DNA of 35,695 nt from Grimontia indica (GTDB lineage Bacteria; Pseudomonadota; Gammaproteobacteria; Enterobacterales; Vibrionaceae), in contig NZ_ANFM02000037.1 in the NCBI RefSeq assembly GCF_000333895.2, forward strand, positions 1 through 35,695, in the 5' to 3' direction. Within the stretch, counting starts at the first letter, position 1; each line of letters starts with the position of its first letter. Under the pieces are notes generated by a model. It was not told the origin of the DNA, did no database searches, and saw nothing but the letters and a program-made list of their open reading frames with translations. A program made the translations under genes and the position numbers. Below, piece after piece: positions 10,129-18,195 of this stretch.

Positions 10129-10944
10129 TTAAGACGTTTTGCGATACACACGGAGCGTGAAATCAGCTTCACAGTCAAACTGCTCTGCGTCTTTGAGGAT
10201 TTGCCATAGGCTTTCCGGTGCGCGCCAAGCGAAGGGTGTCATTTGCAACAAGGTCGTCGCATCAGCGCTGTTCAGCGTCATTGGGTAAGCGACGGTTTGC
10301 TCGGTTTCCAGTTTAAAGTCCGGCAAATCTTCCACGGGCACATCGTGAAGACGCACTTCGTCGTAAATACCTGCTTTCAGTTGATAAAGATGACGTGGCC
10401 CCGGTGTGACTGTCACCACGACGCCATTGTCTTTCACGGCACGTTCGAGCTCCTCGCCATTGCATGGCGCATAGATGCGCACCACGGCATCCAGTTGTTT
10501 ATCCGCAAAAGGCAGGCGCTGGCTGGAAGCCACGAGAAAATCTACATTCGGGTAGCGTTTGGCACCATAGCGAACCATTACTTTGGAAATGTCGAGACCA
10601 AACACCTTGGTGCCCGCCAGTTGATCCGCAAAGTAGCTGGTGTAATAGCCTTCACCACAACCGATATCCAAAAGCTCCGCACTGTCTTTTCCAGCAAGCA
10701 GTGAGGTGAGCAATTCACTGACTGCATCTCGCATTGGCTGGTAATGACCACCATCCAGAAACTGGCGGCGAGCCTGCATCATCTCTTTGTTGTCACCCGG
10801 ATCTTTTGAACGCTTATGCTGCACAGGGAGCAGGTTCACATAGCCTTCTTTCGCCAGATCGAACTGGTGATTGTTGGCGCATTTGTACGTGCGGTCATGA
10901 AGGTTCAGCGGCTCTTGGCACAGCGGACAAAGATAAGATGACAT
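10129..10944 (-). CDS. rlmA: 23S rRNA (guanine-N1)-methyltransferase RlmA
   Basis: Methylates N1 of G745 of 23S rRNA (E. coli numbering) using SAM. From the ATG at 10942-10944 the protein has 271 residues. It begins with the zinc site Cys6-x2-Cys9...Cys22...His26, then FDLAKEGYVNLLPVQHKRS, which is almost identical in E. coli RlmA. The SAM motif LLDIGCGEGYY follows near residue 93, then RIYAPCNGEEL, and MTPFAWRAP near the end. An upstream in-frame TTG (10977) would add 11 residues that family members lack, so the ATG is preferred; no strong ribosome binding site is seen for either. Confidence 0.93.
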   Translation of the reverse strand: MSSYLCPLCQEPLNLHDRTYKCANNHQFDLAKEGYVNLLPVQHKRSKDPGDNKEMMQARRQFLDGGHYQPMRDAVSELLTSLLAGKDSAELLDIGCGEGYYTSYFADQLAGTKVFGLDISKVMVRYGAKRYPNVDFLVASSQRLPFADKQLDAVVRIYAPCNGEELERAVKDNGVVVTVTPGPRHLYQLKAGIYDEVRLHDVPVEDLPDFKLETEQTVAYPMTLNSADATTLLQMTPFAWRAPESLWQILKDAEQFDCEADFTLRVYRKTS

Positions 10945-11114
10945 AGCGAAGTTTCGGCAAGGATGAATGAGCGGCAAGGATACGGCGTGGGGGCGATAGC
11001 ATCAAGGGAAGTAGTAAGAATAGAAGGATATTAATTGAGGATTTCGTTAGTTCGGAAACTTAATTAGGAAGGACACTAAATCGAGTCTGATTCTTGATCT
11101 AATTATCTTCTAAT

Positions 11115-11141
11115 AAGGAGATTTTAGGTATGATGATATAA
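11115..11141 (+). promoter_or_regulatory. Strong ribosome binding site before a three-codon mini-ORF
   Basis: AAGGAG (11115-11120) is followed after 9 nt by ATG ATG ATA TAA (11130-11141), a three-codon ORF. The small exported-protein gene begins 24 nt further on and has only a weak, distant GGA. The arrangement may be chance in AT-rich DNA or a minigene controlling the next start. Confidence 0.35.
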
Positions 11142-11165
11142 TCTTTTGGAATCAGCATATTAACT

Positions 11166-11471
11166 ATGAAAAAAATCGTAGCAATCTTACTGCTTATGCT
11201 CCCTCACTTCTCGACTAGTGCAAGTGTTACATATGGGGCAGGAAATGCGAGTTGTGGTACATGGCTTAAACATAGCGAAGAAGGTGGTAGTGATTATGCC
11301 TTCAATGTGTCATGGATCCTCGGGTATTTGAGTGCTTTACAAGTAAGCTATGAACTAGAAGAAGTGGATGTAAATTCAATCAAAATTTTTCTTGATAAGT
11401 ACTGCTATGAAAACCCATTTGATTCGATTTCTGAGGCGACGCACAAACTAACACTAGAGTTAATCATTTAA
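11166..11471 (+). CDS. Small exported protein of unknown function
   Basis: 101 residues. A signal peptide is clear (MKKIVAILLLMLPHFSTSAS, cleavage near 18-20). The mature part of about 80 residues has two cysteines (in ASCGTW and KYCYENP), enough for one disulfide, and a central FNVSWILGYLSALQ helix. This resembles small periplasmic proteins of the HdeA/Rap1a-like type in style (Cys-helix-GYxxG-Cys), but no family is certain. The gene and its upstream 190 bp are clearly more AT-rich than the neighbours, suggesting acquisition. It stands alone between rlmA and speB. Confidence 0.75.
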   Translation: MKKIVAILLLMLPHFSTSASVTYGAGNASCGTWLKHSEEGGSDYAFNVSWILGYLSALQVSYELEEVDVNSIKIFLDKYCYENPFDSISEATHKLTLELII

Positions 11472-11535
11472 CTAAGGCACTCGCGTTAGCGGTGGCTTTG
11501 TATTCTTTGGATGCTCCTTGAAACCTTGCATGAAG

Positions 11536-11562
11536 AAACACCCGCCGAAGCGGGTGTTTTTT
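11536..11562. terminator. Bidirectional terminator
   Basis: 10-bp perfect stem AAACACCCGC/GCGGGTGTTT (11536-11545, 11550-11559), CGAA tetraloop, T-run to 11562 on the plus strand. It serves the small exported gene and the convergent speB. Confidence 0.9.
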
Positions 11563-11585
11563 AATCTTTAAATCATCAAGCGCGA

Positions 11586-12509
11586 TTACTTCTTGCGGCG
11601 ATTCGCCGCCCAAACATACAGCAGGTCAGTTGCGATCGTCGCTGCCGCCAGAGAGGTCAGGTCTGCGTGGTCGTAGGCGGGTGCCACCTCTACCACATCC
11701 ATACCAATCAGGTTGATGCCTTGCAGTGAACGAATTACTTTCAGGATCTTGTCAGTGCTCAGACCGCCGCAAACCGGAGTGCCTGTACCCGGCGCGTAAG
11801 CCGGATCCAGACAGTCGATGTCGAAGGTCAGGTAAACCGGACGGTCACCAACGCGGGTTTTGATCGCTTCTACGATTTGCTCAACAGACCAATCGTTTGC
11901 CGTCGCTGCATCGACCACCTGGAAGCCTAGCTCATCGCTATGCTCAGTGCGGATGCCAATCTGGATAGACGCATGTGGGTCAATCAGACCTTCTTTTGGT
12001 GCGGTGTAGAACATGGTGCCATGGTCGAACTCGCTGCCTTGATCGTAGGTGTCGGTGTGGGCATCAAAGTGAACCAGTGCCATTTCACCGAACTGCTTTG
12101 CGTGGGCGCGCAGCAGTGGCAGGGTCACGAAGTGGTCGCCGCCAAACGTCAGCAGGGTTTTGCCTTCTGCCAGCAGGCTAGTGGCGTGTGCTTCCAGACG
12201 CTCACTCATGTTGCGTGCATCGCCACAATCAAACACCAAATCACCACAGTCAGCGATTTTGATTTCTTTGGTCAGGGAGAAATCCCAAGGCCATTTTTTG
12301 CTTTCCCAAGCCAAATTGGTAGATGCCTGACGAATCGCGCCTGGGCCCATTCGCGCACCAGAGCGGCCTGTGGTCGCCATATCAAAAGGAACACCTGTGA
12401 TCACCACGTCAGCGTCGCAACCTTGTGGGTTAAACACCAGTGGCTGGCGCAGGAAACCGAACGCGTTGGCGTACAGGGAGTAGTCTGGGTAATTGGCCAA
12501 TGTTGCCAT
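11586..12509 (-). CDS. speB: Agmatinase
   Basis: Hydrolyses agmatine to putrescine and urea, the second step of the SpeA-SpeB route. From the ATG at 12507-12509 the protein has 307 residues (E. coli 306). The ureohydrolase metal ligands are all present: His126 (GGDH), Asp149, His151 and Asp153 (HFDAHTD), and Asp230/Asp232 (TFDIDCLDP), the same numbering as E. coli. AAGGA lies 7 nt before the ATG; the in-frame start at 12560 would overlap speA and is rejected. It follows speA by 50 nt, with a hairpin between. Confidence 0.96.
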   Translation of the reverse strand: MATLANYPDYSLYANAFGFLRQPLVFNPQGCDADVVITGVPFDMATTGRSGARMGPGAIRQASTNLAWESKKWPWDFSLTKEIKIADCGDLVFDCGDARNMSERLEAHATSLLAEGKTLLTFGGDHFVTLPLLRAHAKQFGEMALVHFDAHTDTYDQGSEFDHGTMFYTAPKEGLIDPHASIQIGIRTEHSDELGFQVVDAATANDWSVEQIVEAIKTRVGDRPVYLTFDIDCLDPAYAPGTGTPVCGGLSTDKILKVIRSLQGINLIGMDVVEVAPAYDHADLTSLAAATIATDLLYVWAANRRKK

Positions 12510-12522
12510 TGATAAATCCTTG

Positions 12523-12552
12523 AAAAAGAGGCTGCCCGCGATGCAGGCAGCC
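12523..12552 (-). terminator. Attenuator-like hairpin between speA and speB
   Basis: Stem GGCTGCC/GGCAGCC (12530-12536 and 12546-12552), 9-nt loop. On the minus strand it is followed by TCTTTTTC and then directly by the speB ribosome binding site. It is likely a partial terminator that lowers speB relative to speA. Confidence 0.65.
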
Positions 12553-12559
12553 GAAATCA

Positions 12560-14479
12560 TTAACGGTTGTGGTGAATGTCTTCGAGGTAGGTATATCCTT
12601 TCAGACCTTCAGAAAGCTCAGACAGAATTGCGTCTTGCTCCTGCTCTGGCAGGGTTTTGACCATTTCTTCGTATTGGCTCAGGAACTCGTCCGCTTCCAA
12701 GTGCACGTAACGCAGCACATCACCCACAGTGTCGCCGTGGTGGATAGATTCAATCTCGTAGCCGCCATCTTTATTGCAGCGAACAACGGCAGAATCGGTA
12801 TCACCGAACAGGTTGTGCATGTCGCCCAGAATTTCCTGATACGCACCCACAAGGAAGAAACCAATGCGGTAAGGCGATTCGTCGCTCCAGGTCGGTACAG
12901 CGAGTGTACTTTCGATGCCTTGGCCTTCTACGTATTGCTCAACGGCACCGTCAGAGTCACAGGTAATATCCAGCAGCACTGCGCGGCTTTCCGGCTCTTT
13001 ATCCAGCTTCGACAGCGGCAGAATAGGGAACACCTGCTCAATACCCCATGCATCCGGCAGAGACTGGAACAGGGAGAAGTTCACGAAGAACTTGTCTGCC
13101 AAGCGGCTGTTCAGCTCATCCAGTACCGGGCGGTGTGCGCGGTTCTTGTGGGACATCTTGCAAGACAGCTCGTAACAAATACGCAGGCTGATTTGTTCTG
13201 CCCAAGCGCGCTCAGCAAAGTTCACCAAGCCCATGGCGAACTGCATGTGTACTTCTGCCAGATCGTTCTGGTTGTCGTGGTAAATCTCAACCAGTGAACG
13301 CTGGTCAGTCGACTGGCTCAGGTCTTTGAATGAGCGCCACATGTTATGAAGGATCTGCGAAGCATCTTCTGCAGGCGCAAACACTTCCTCGCGCTGGTAG
13401 CTTTCAACGCCCATCACGTCAGTGATAAGCACAGCGTGATGCGCAGTCAGGTTACGGCCAGACTCAGAGATAATGCGCGGCATCTTGATGTCGAATGCCT
13501 TACACACATCACCGATGGTGTAGACGACATTGTTGGCGTACTCGCGCTGGCTGTAGTTCATGGAACAACTGCTTTGGCTACGTGTGCCTTCGTAGTCGAT
13601 TGCCAGACCACCGCCCACGTCCAGCGTGGTGATGCCTGCACCCATTTGGTAGAGCTCAGCAAAAACACGCGCTGCTTCGTTCACACCTGAGCGTACGTCG
13701 CGGATGTTGGCGATTTGCGAGCCCAGATGGAAGTGCAGCAGTTGCAGTGAATCCAGCATGTCGTTTTCACGCAGGCGATCCATTACCGTCATACACTGAG
13801 AAGCTGACAGACCGAATTTCGACTTCTCGCCGCCGCTTGCCTGCCATTTACCTTTGCCTTGAGACGCCAGACGTGCACGCAGACCCAGACGTGGTTTTAC
13901 GCCCAGCGCTTTGGCTTCTGCCAGCACGGTATCCAGCTCGGAGAGCTTCTCCAACACGATGTACACTTCGTGGCCCAGCTTTTCGCCTATCAGTGCCAGA
14001 CGGATGTATTCGCGGTCTTTGTAGCCGTTACACACGATCACAGAGCTTGCCTGACGCGCCATGGCCAGCACTGCCATCAGCTCAGGCTTACTGCCCGCTT
14101 CCAGTCCCAGTTGACGTTCCTGGCTGGCATATTGGCTTTTCAGGATTTCGCCAACCACTTCTTTTTGCTGGTTCACTTTAATCGGGTAAACCAGCAGGTA
14201 CTCGCCTTCATAGCCGTAGTCAGCAATGGCATCGTTGAAGTGGGTGCACAGGCTGTCTACGCGGTGGTGCAAGATCTCCGGGAAACGCACCAGCACAGGC
14301 AAAGAAGCGCCTTTGGCAATCAGTTCATCAGCCAGCGTTGAAAGCGCGATGTTGTTGTCCGGTTGTTGGGTATCCGGACGGGCAACCACCTCGCCTTGTG
14401 AATTAATATCGAAGTAACCCTGACCCCAGTAAGGCGTGTTGTAGACATCGCGGGCGTCATTGATAGACCAATCACTCAT
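12560..14479 (-). CDS. speA: Biosynthetic arginine decarboxylase
   Basis: PLP enzyme converting arginine to agmatine and CO2, start of the putrescine pathway. 639 residues, close to Vibrio SpeA and slightly shorter at the N-terminus than E. coli (658). The PLP lysine is Lys101 in [17 protein letters not shown]. Other signatures are [25 protein letters not shown], and the C-terminal [16 protein letters not shown] with the catalytic Cys. ATG at 14477-14479 has GAGGA 7 nt upstream. Upstream lie a large hairpin and an Arg-rich leader ORF candidate. speB follows. Confidence 0.97.
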   Translation of the reverse strand: MSDWSINDARDVYNTPYWGQGYFDINSQGEVVARPDTQQPDNNIALSTLADELIAKGASLPVLVRFPEILHHRVDSLCTHFNDAIADYGYEGEYLLVYPIKVNQQKEVVGEILKSQYASQERQLGLEAGSKPELMAVLAMARQASSVIVCNGYKDREYIRLALIGEKLGHEVYIVLEKLSELDTVLAEAKALGVKPRLGLRARLASQGKGKWQASGGEKSKFGLSASQCMTVMDRLRENDMLDSLQLLHFHLGSQIANIRDVRSGVNEAARVFAELYQMGAGITTLDVGGGLAIDYEGTRSQSSCSMNYSQREYANNVVYTIGDVCKAFDIKMPRIISESGRNLTAHHAVLITDVMGVESYQREEVFAPAEDASQILHNMWRSFKDLSQSTDQRSLVEIYHDNQNDLAEVHMQFAMGLVNFAERAWAEQISLRICYELSCKMSHKNRAHRPVLDELNSRLADKFFVNFSLFQSLPDAWGIEQVFPILPLSKLDKEPESRAVLLDITCDSDGAVEQYVEGQGIESTLAVPTWSDESPYRIGFFLVGAYQEILGDMHNLFGDTDSAVVRCNKDGGYEIESIHHGDTVGDVLRYVHLEADEFLSQYEEMVKTLPEQEQDAILSELSEGLKGYTYLEDIHHNR

Positions 14480-14501
14480 GTTCGTTCCTCAGTGGTGATT
14501 G

Positions 14502-14559
14502 GGTACAGGAAACGCCGCTGACGGCAGATAATAGGTGGCCGTCACCGGTGCTGTGTACC
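14502..14559 (-). promoter_or_regulatory. Extended stem-loop in the speA leader
   Basis: Three paired blocks in register: GGTACA/TGTACC (14502-14507, 14554-14559), CGCCG/CGGTG (14513-14517, 14546-14550, one G-U), and TGACGGC/GCCGTCA (14519-14525, 14538-14544), with a 12-nt loop. It ends 22 nt before the speA ATG, just outside its ribosome binding site, and has no U-run, so it is a leader structure rather than a terminator. Confidence 0.55.
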
Positions 14560-14590
14560 AGATAAAAATAATGGGTAACGCTGGCAGACC

Positions 14591-14782
14591 TTACTCAGGC
14601 ATCTGAAGCGACAGTTCAAAAAGCACGGTTTCCGCGCTCCGTGTTCGCTTTAACGATGCCCGTTTCCTGCGCACATGGGTCGACAGGTTCTGGGGTTTGT
14701 TTTGCGGGTGGATGTTAGCTGCGGTGTCGCAAAGAGTACTCAGGCCTTCAGCCTGAACAGCGTGGTTTGCGATAGATTTCAT
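14591..14782 (-). CDS. Arg-rich leader ORF candidate upstream of speA
   Basis: A 63-codon ORF starting at ATG 14780-14782 (protein MKSIANHAVQ...), with AGGA 5 nt upstream, ending 111 nt before speA on the same strand. Residues 37-48 carry five Arg and two Lys, and four of the five Arg codons are AGG, CGG, CGA and CGG, rare in such genomes. This is what one expects of a leader peptide that senses arginine or charged tRNA-Arg ahead of arginine decarboxylase. No database family is recognised. It could also be a spurious ORF; a longer in-frame start at 14884 has no ribosome binding site. Confidence 0.45.
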   Translation of the reverse strand: MKSIANHAVQAEGLSTLCDTAANIHPQNKPQNLSTHVRRKRASLKRTRSAETVLFELSLQMPE

Positions 14783-15097
14783 TGCCATTCCTAAAAAGGC
14801 CGCGCTTACTGCTGCACGGTATGACAGAGAAAACGGCTCGTCTGCGTGGAAACTGCAACTTGAGGTTGTTCCAGCACATTGCAAATCAGAGGTTTGATTT
14901 GCTCGACCTAGCCCGTATACACCTCGACGGCATCATCAAAACCGGTTGGGTGCGTGGCGATTAGACAACCGATTTAGTTTGGGCGCAAATAAATTAATTT
15001 GTCACTGACAATCAAAATTACTTGTCGAACCATCTGTCAATGTTGTACCGGATAAGTTCAGTTTAAACATGGGGTTATGAGTGGAATTTAAATGCAG
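14783..15097. other. Intergenic region upstream of the speA leader
   Basis: No gene supported. A perfect 8-bp inverted repeat GCAAATCA/TGATTTGC lies at 14881-14888 and 14895-14902 and may be an operator or hairpin. The stretch 14985-15040 is AT-rich and is the likeliest promoter area for the speA transcript. Confidence 0.4.
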
Positions 15098-15123
15098 AAA
15101 AGCCGCTGAAAACAGCGGCTTTT
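15098..15123 (-). terminator. Terminator of yfbU
   Basis: Stem AAAAGCCGCTG/CAGCGGCTTTT (15098-15108, 15113-15123), AAAA loop: 7 G-C-rich pairs plus an A/T extension that gives the U-run on either strand. Confidence 0.85.
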
Positions 15124-15141
15124 GATTGAGGTTTTTGGCGC

Positions 15142-15648
15142 TTACGCGCCCACGATTTGGCAAAGCTCGTTTCCACACAGGTGGTACTGACGAGGGCAGT
15201 TGCGCCATACCTGCAGCATGCGCTGGTATTTCGCCAGCATCGGCGTTTGGCTGTTGAAGTGGTGTGAACCCTTGTCGAATTGTGCGTACAAACCTTCCAC
15301 ATCGGTCAGGAAACGCACGTAGTTCACCAGATGTGCTTCCGTCGCGGCATCAAAGCCCCAGAACTGAAGGCGACGTGCATCCACATCACATTCGCAACGG
15401 GTGCCGTCTTCCAGCATGCGGTAAGACTCTTGAAGTGCGTGGTGCATCTCCATGATATCAACTACCTGGCGGCACAGTTCTTCTGACATGTCGCCAAAGT
15501 CTTTATCCAATTCACGCATTTGCAGGGCATATCCACGCTCTACAATAGTTTGTAGACGGCGATATTTTTCTGCGTTTTGTGGATCAAGTTGGGACATTAG
15601 CGTGTATTGATTAGATAGGATAAGACGTTGAGCGTGTGTCATTTCCAT
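15142..15648 (-). CDS. yfbU: YfbU family protein
   Basis: 168 residues from ATG 15646-15648, clearly homologous to E. coli YfbU (164 residues, function unknown): [15 protein letters not shown] at the start, [41 protein letters not shown] and [13 protein letters not shown] near the end. A GAGG lies 8 nt before this ATG; the longer in-frame start at 15684 lacks homology. Soluble, cytoplasmic by appearance. It is divergent from the CbiM-like membrane gene. Confidence 0.93.
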   Translation of the reverse strand: MEMTHAQRLILSNQYTLMSQLDPQNAEKYRRLQTIVERGYALQMRELDKDFGDMSEELCRQVVDIMEMHHALQESYRMLEDGTRCECDVDARRLQFWGFDAATEAHLVNYVRFLTDVEGLYAQFDKGSHHFNSQTPMLAKYQRMLQVWRNCPRQYHLCGNELCQIVGA

Positions 15649-15852
15649 AATAGTGGCCTCGAAAGATAAAAATTCTTTATCCAAACAGTCTCTTAGTAAT
15701 GATTTGAAGTGAGCAAGTTTGGCAATTCATGTGCCACAGATTAACAGTTGGAGCAGGTCGTTTTTTTGATCTGGACACAGGTTAGTTACGCTTTTTTAAC
15801 TTGAAAAGTGACTGGATTTTGTAGCTCAGAGCCCAAGAATAACGGAGCAAGG

Positions 15853-16500
15853 ATGATTTACTGGCAGGTGTTTGGTTGGACGTGTTTTCTGGTGTCGCTG
15901 TGGCTTTGCCGTTCGCCGCTTGGCTGGCAGAAAATGCGTACCGAAAAAGACTATCAGCACTTAGTGTTTGCCAGTGGGATCATCCTGTTTTGTTTGTGGG
16001 CATTGAAAGCAGGGATCAGTGAAGGATTGGATATCCACTTTCTGGGAATGACAGTGCTCACGCTGTGCCATGGCCCGAGAATCGCTATTTGGATTTCAGT
16101 GATTCCATTAACTTTGATGGTGGGTTTTGGCCTTTTGCCGTTTGCCGATGTCGGGCTGTATGCGTTCACCACGGCGGTGCTTCCTGCCTTGGTCAGCTAT
16201 GCGATTTTCCAGCTCTCCTACCGGTATCTTAGTCATCACCTGTTTATCTATATCTTCATCGCTGGTTTTCTTAACGCGGCCTTTACCATCGTGTTCCACC
16301 TTTGCACGGTATCGACAGGTTACTGGGTGTCTGGCCTTCATGGCTGGGATACCATCCTCGATAATTACCTGACACTGGCGCTGTTGATCTGGTTCCCGGA
16401 AGGGCTGCTCAACGGCATGGCCGTGACTTTGCTGGCAGTGTATCGTCCGCATTGGCTGCGTACATTCTATGACAGGGAGTACTTGTCGCCGGATAGATGA
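15853..16500 (+). CDS. CbiM-like multi-spanning membrane protein (ECF permease-related)
   Basis: 215 residues with about six hydrophobic segments. Typical features of the proteobacterial branch related to CbiM/energy-coupling-factor permeases are ISEGLDIHFLGMTVLTL (about 55-71), HLFIYIFIAGFLNAAFT, and the C-terminal FPEGLLNGMAVTLLAVYRPHW. CbiM proteins bind Ni or Co for ECF transporters, but this branch lacks the N-terminal MHIPDGFL metal-binding motif, so metal transport is not established. ATG at 15853 has GGAG 5 nt upstream; the ORF could extend to 15808 without support. The gtrA-like gene follows by 48 nt, so co-transcription is possible. Confidence 0.8.
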   Translation: MIYWQVFGWTCFLVSLWLCRSPLGWQKMRTEKDYQHLVFASGIILFCLWALKAGISEGLDIHFLGMTVLTLCHGPRIAIWISVIPLTLMVGFGLLPFADVGLYAFTTAVLPALVSYAIFQLSYRYLSHHLFIYIFIAGFLNAAFTIVFHLCTVSTGYWVSGLHGWDTILDNYLTLALLIWFPEGLLNGMAVTLLAVYRPHWLRTFYDREYLSPDR

Positions 16501-16548
16501 TCTCCTTTTGACCTTTTTTCTACCGACCATCGGATAGGTTATCTGTTC

Positions 16549-16995
16549 GTGGTATCAAAGAGAAAAGCGATGTTGGCGCAGATCAGAAAACCAGAGTGGG
16601 TAAGCCTTGGGTCGGCGAAGGTTGTGATAGGGCAGCTAAAGCGGTTCTCAGGCGTGGGTGTTTTCAACACTGTGCTGGGTTACGGGCTCTATGCTTTCTT
16701 CCATCTTTTTTTCGATTACGCAACGGCTTATAGCCTTTCAGTGCTGATAGGTGTGGCGTTGTCTTTTGTGCTCAATACCAAGCTGGTGTTTCAAACTCAG
16801 TTGTCCCGCGGGAAATGTCTGCGTTTTACCCTGGTGTGCTTGGCGCAATATGGCATTGGATTGATGGCTTTGAAAGGATGGGTGGAGTACGTCGGGGTCG
16901 ATGACTTACTCGCGCCTTTGTTGGTGTTGGCTTTAACGATACCGCTTGGCTTTGCGGGTTTTCGGTGGGCGTTGATGGATAAGAAAATGGCTTGA
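16549..16995 (+). CDS. GtrA-like membrane protein
   Basis: 148 residues with four predicted membrane helices and the GtrA/PF04138 pattern: RFSGVGVFNTVLGYGLYAFF, then SVLIGVALSFVLNTKLVF, a CLAQYGIGL helix and a last one ending FRWALMD. GtrA-family proteins help move undecaprenyl-linked sugars across the inner membrane, usually beside glycosyltransferases; none is seen here. The start is either GTG at 16549 (used here) or ATG at 16570, which has AGAGA 8 nt upstream. The stop codon lies inside the hairpin that terminates pflA on the opposite strand. Confidence 0.82.
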   Translation: MVSKRKAMLAQIRKPEWVSLGSAKVVIGQLKRFSGVGVFNTVLGYGLYAFFHLFFDYATAYSLSVLIGVALSFVLNTKLVFQTQLSRGKCLRFTLVCLAQYGIGLMALKGWVEYVGVDDLLAPLLVLALTIPLGFAGFRWALMDKKMA

Positions 16996-17012
16996 GTCTT
17001 TGCTCAAGCCAT
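16987..17012 (-). terminator. Terminator of pflA, overlapping the gtrA-like stop
   Basis: Perfect 10-bp stem ATGGCTTGAG/CTCAAGCCAT with a 6-nt loop. On the minus strand it is followed by TTTTCTT. The left arm includes the last codons and TGA of the convergent GtrA-like gene. Confidence 0.7.
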
Positions 17013-17026
17013 ACAAGATTTCTCGA

Positions 17027-17767
17027 TCAGTAAACCACTTTGTGGCCGTAGCCTTCCAGAATCGCTTTTAGCGTTTCCATGGTTTCTTTCTTCGGTGGGC
17101 TGACATCTTTCAGCTCATACTCGTAACCCAGCGCTTCCCACTTGTGGGCACCCAGTTGGTGGTATGGCAGCATTTCGACTTTCTCGATGTTGTCCATGTC
17201 TTTGATGAACTCACCCAGACGGTGTGCTGACTCTTCATCGTCGGTGTAGCCGGGAACCACTACGTAACGAATCCAGGTTTTCTGGCCACGCTGATGCAGG
17301 TAGCGGGCGAAATCCAGTGTGCGGCGGTTGGACACGCCAATCAGATCTTTGTGGATTTCGTCGTTCATTTGTTTCAGGTCCAGCATCACCAGATCGGTGG
17401 CATCCAACACTTCATCGACGACATCAGTATGCTTGCGGATGTAACCATTGGTATCCAGACAGGTATGAATGCCTTCGGCTTTTGCTGCACGGAAGAAATC
17501 TCGCACGAATTCAGGTTGAAGCATAGCTTCACCACCGGATGCAGTGACACCGCCACCGGAGGCATTGATGAAGTGACGATAGGTCACCACTTCTTTCATG
17601 ATTTCTTCGACAGTGACTTCGCGACCATCATCCAGATCCCACGTATCACGGTTGTGGCAGTATTTGCAGCGCATCAGGCATCCTTGCATGAAAACGATAA
17701 ATCGAATGCCAGGACCATCAACGGTTCCACAAGACTCAAAAGAGTGAATACGGCCAATCACCGACAT
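17027..17767 (-). CDS. pflA: Pyruvate formate-lyase activating enzyme
   Basis: Radical-SAM enzyme that installs the glycyl radical on PflB under anoxic conditions. 246 residues from ATG 17765-17767, the E. coli length. The 4Fe-4S/SAM motif is Cys30-x3-Cys34-x2-Cys37 ([15 protein letters not shown]), preceded by [33 protein letters not shown] is the SAM-binding GGE segment, and [12 protein letters not shown] and [16 protein letters not shown] are conserved. GGAG lies 6 nt upstream. Unlike in E. coli it is not next to pflB: a repeat element and a REC-EAL gene lie between. Confidence 0.97.
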   Translation of the reverse strand: MSVIGRIHSFESCGTVDGPGIRFIVFMQGCLMRCKYCHNRDTWDLDDGREVTVEEIMKEVVTYRHFINASGGGVTASGGEAMLQPEFVRDFFRAAKAEGIHTCLDTNGYIRKHTDVVDEVLDATDLVMLDLKQMNDEIHKDLIGVSNRRTLDFARYLHQRGQKTWIRYVVVPGYTDDEESAHRLGEFIKDMDNIEKVEMLPYHQLGAHKWEALGYEYELKDVSPPKKETMETLKAILEGYGHKVVY

Positions 17768-17911
17768 GAGCATCTCCAAAACTACTGTAAAAAGTAAGGT
17801 GTTATTTTATTACAGAAACGTGGTGACCTAAAGGGAATATGCCCCTATTAAAGCCATATGAGACGTGAAATTGTAAGGAAAGGAGAAAGGCGCGAACACC
17901 GCGCCATTTTC

Positions 17912-18191
17912 AGGGCCTGTTGACCTTTGGTGATGATTTTTGCAGCAGTTTGTGGGGACTTCATGCAAGGCAGAGGCTTCGACGTGTAGCTAGCCTACAT
18001 GAGAAGCCGATAACGCAGCAGAAATTCCCCACAAACGCTGCCCGAAGGGTTCGACTGCGCGTCCCGTACTCTAAGCGTTTTATGCTTTGTTAAGGTGTAT
18101 TTGCTTAGAATGACTAGGCAGCACACACCTCGCCGCGCCTAAAACGCTTATAGCTAGAACAAAATTTAACCACCAAAGGTCAACATGCCCT
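17912..18191. repeat. 280-bp nested palindromic repeat, MITE-like, with ERIC-related core
   Basis: Terminal inverted repeats of 21 bp (17912-17932 and 18171-18191, AGGGC-C/A-TGTTGACCTTTGGTG, one mismatch) enclose three nested palindromes. The first is GCAGC..TTTGTGGGGA at 17942-17958 against 18026-18041. The second is GGCTTC/GAAGCC with TGTAG/CTACA at 17975-18008. The third is TAAGCGTTTTA/TAAAACGCTTA at 18072-18082 and 18140-18150. The core GCAAGGC...AACGCAGC matches the layout of ERIC elements. No ORF is inside. Size and ends suit a non-autonomous mobile repeat; a target-site duplication is not obvious. It ends 4 bp from the stop of the REC-EAL gene. Confidence 0.75.
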
Positions 18192-18195
18192 AGGG

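Noticed and set aside
12569-13297. 242-residue ORF antisense to speA
   Set aside because: Fully inside speA, no family features; explained by codon bias of the real gene.
14783-14884. Longer start (14884) for the Arg-rich leader ORF
   Set aside because: No SD at 14884, whereas ATG 14782 has AGGA at proper spacing.
17912-18191. Complete insertion sequence
   Set aside because: The element is only 280 bp and has no transposase ORF; at most a non-autonomous derivative.
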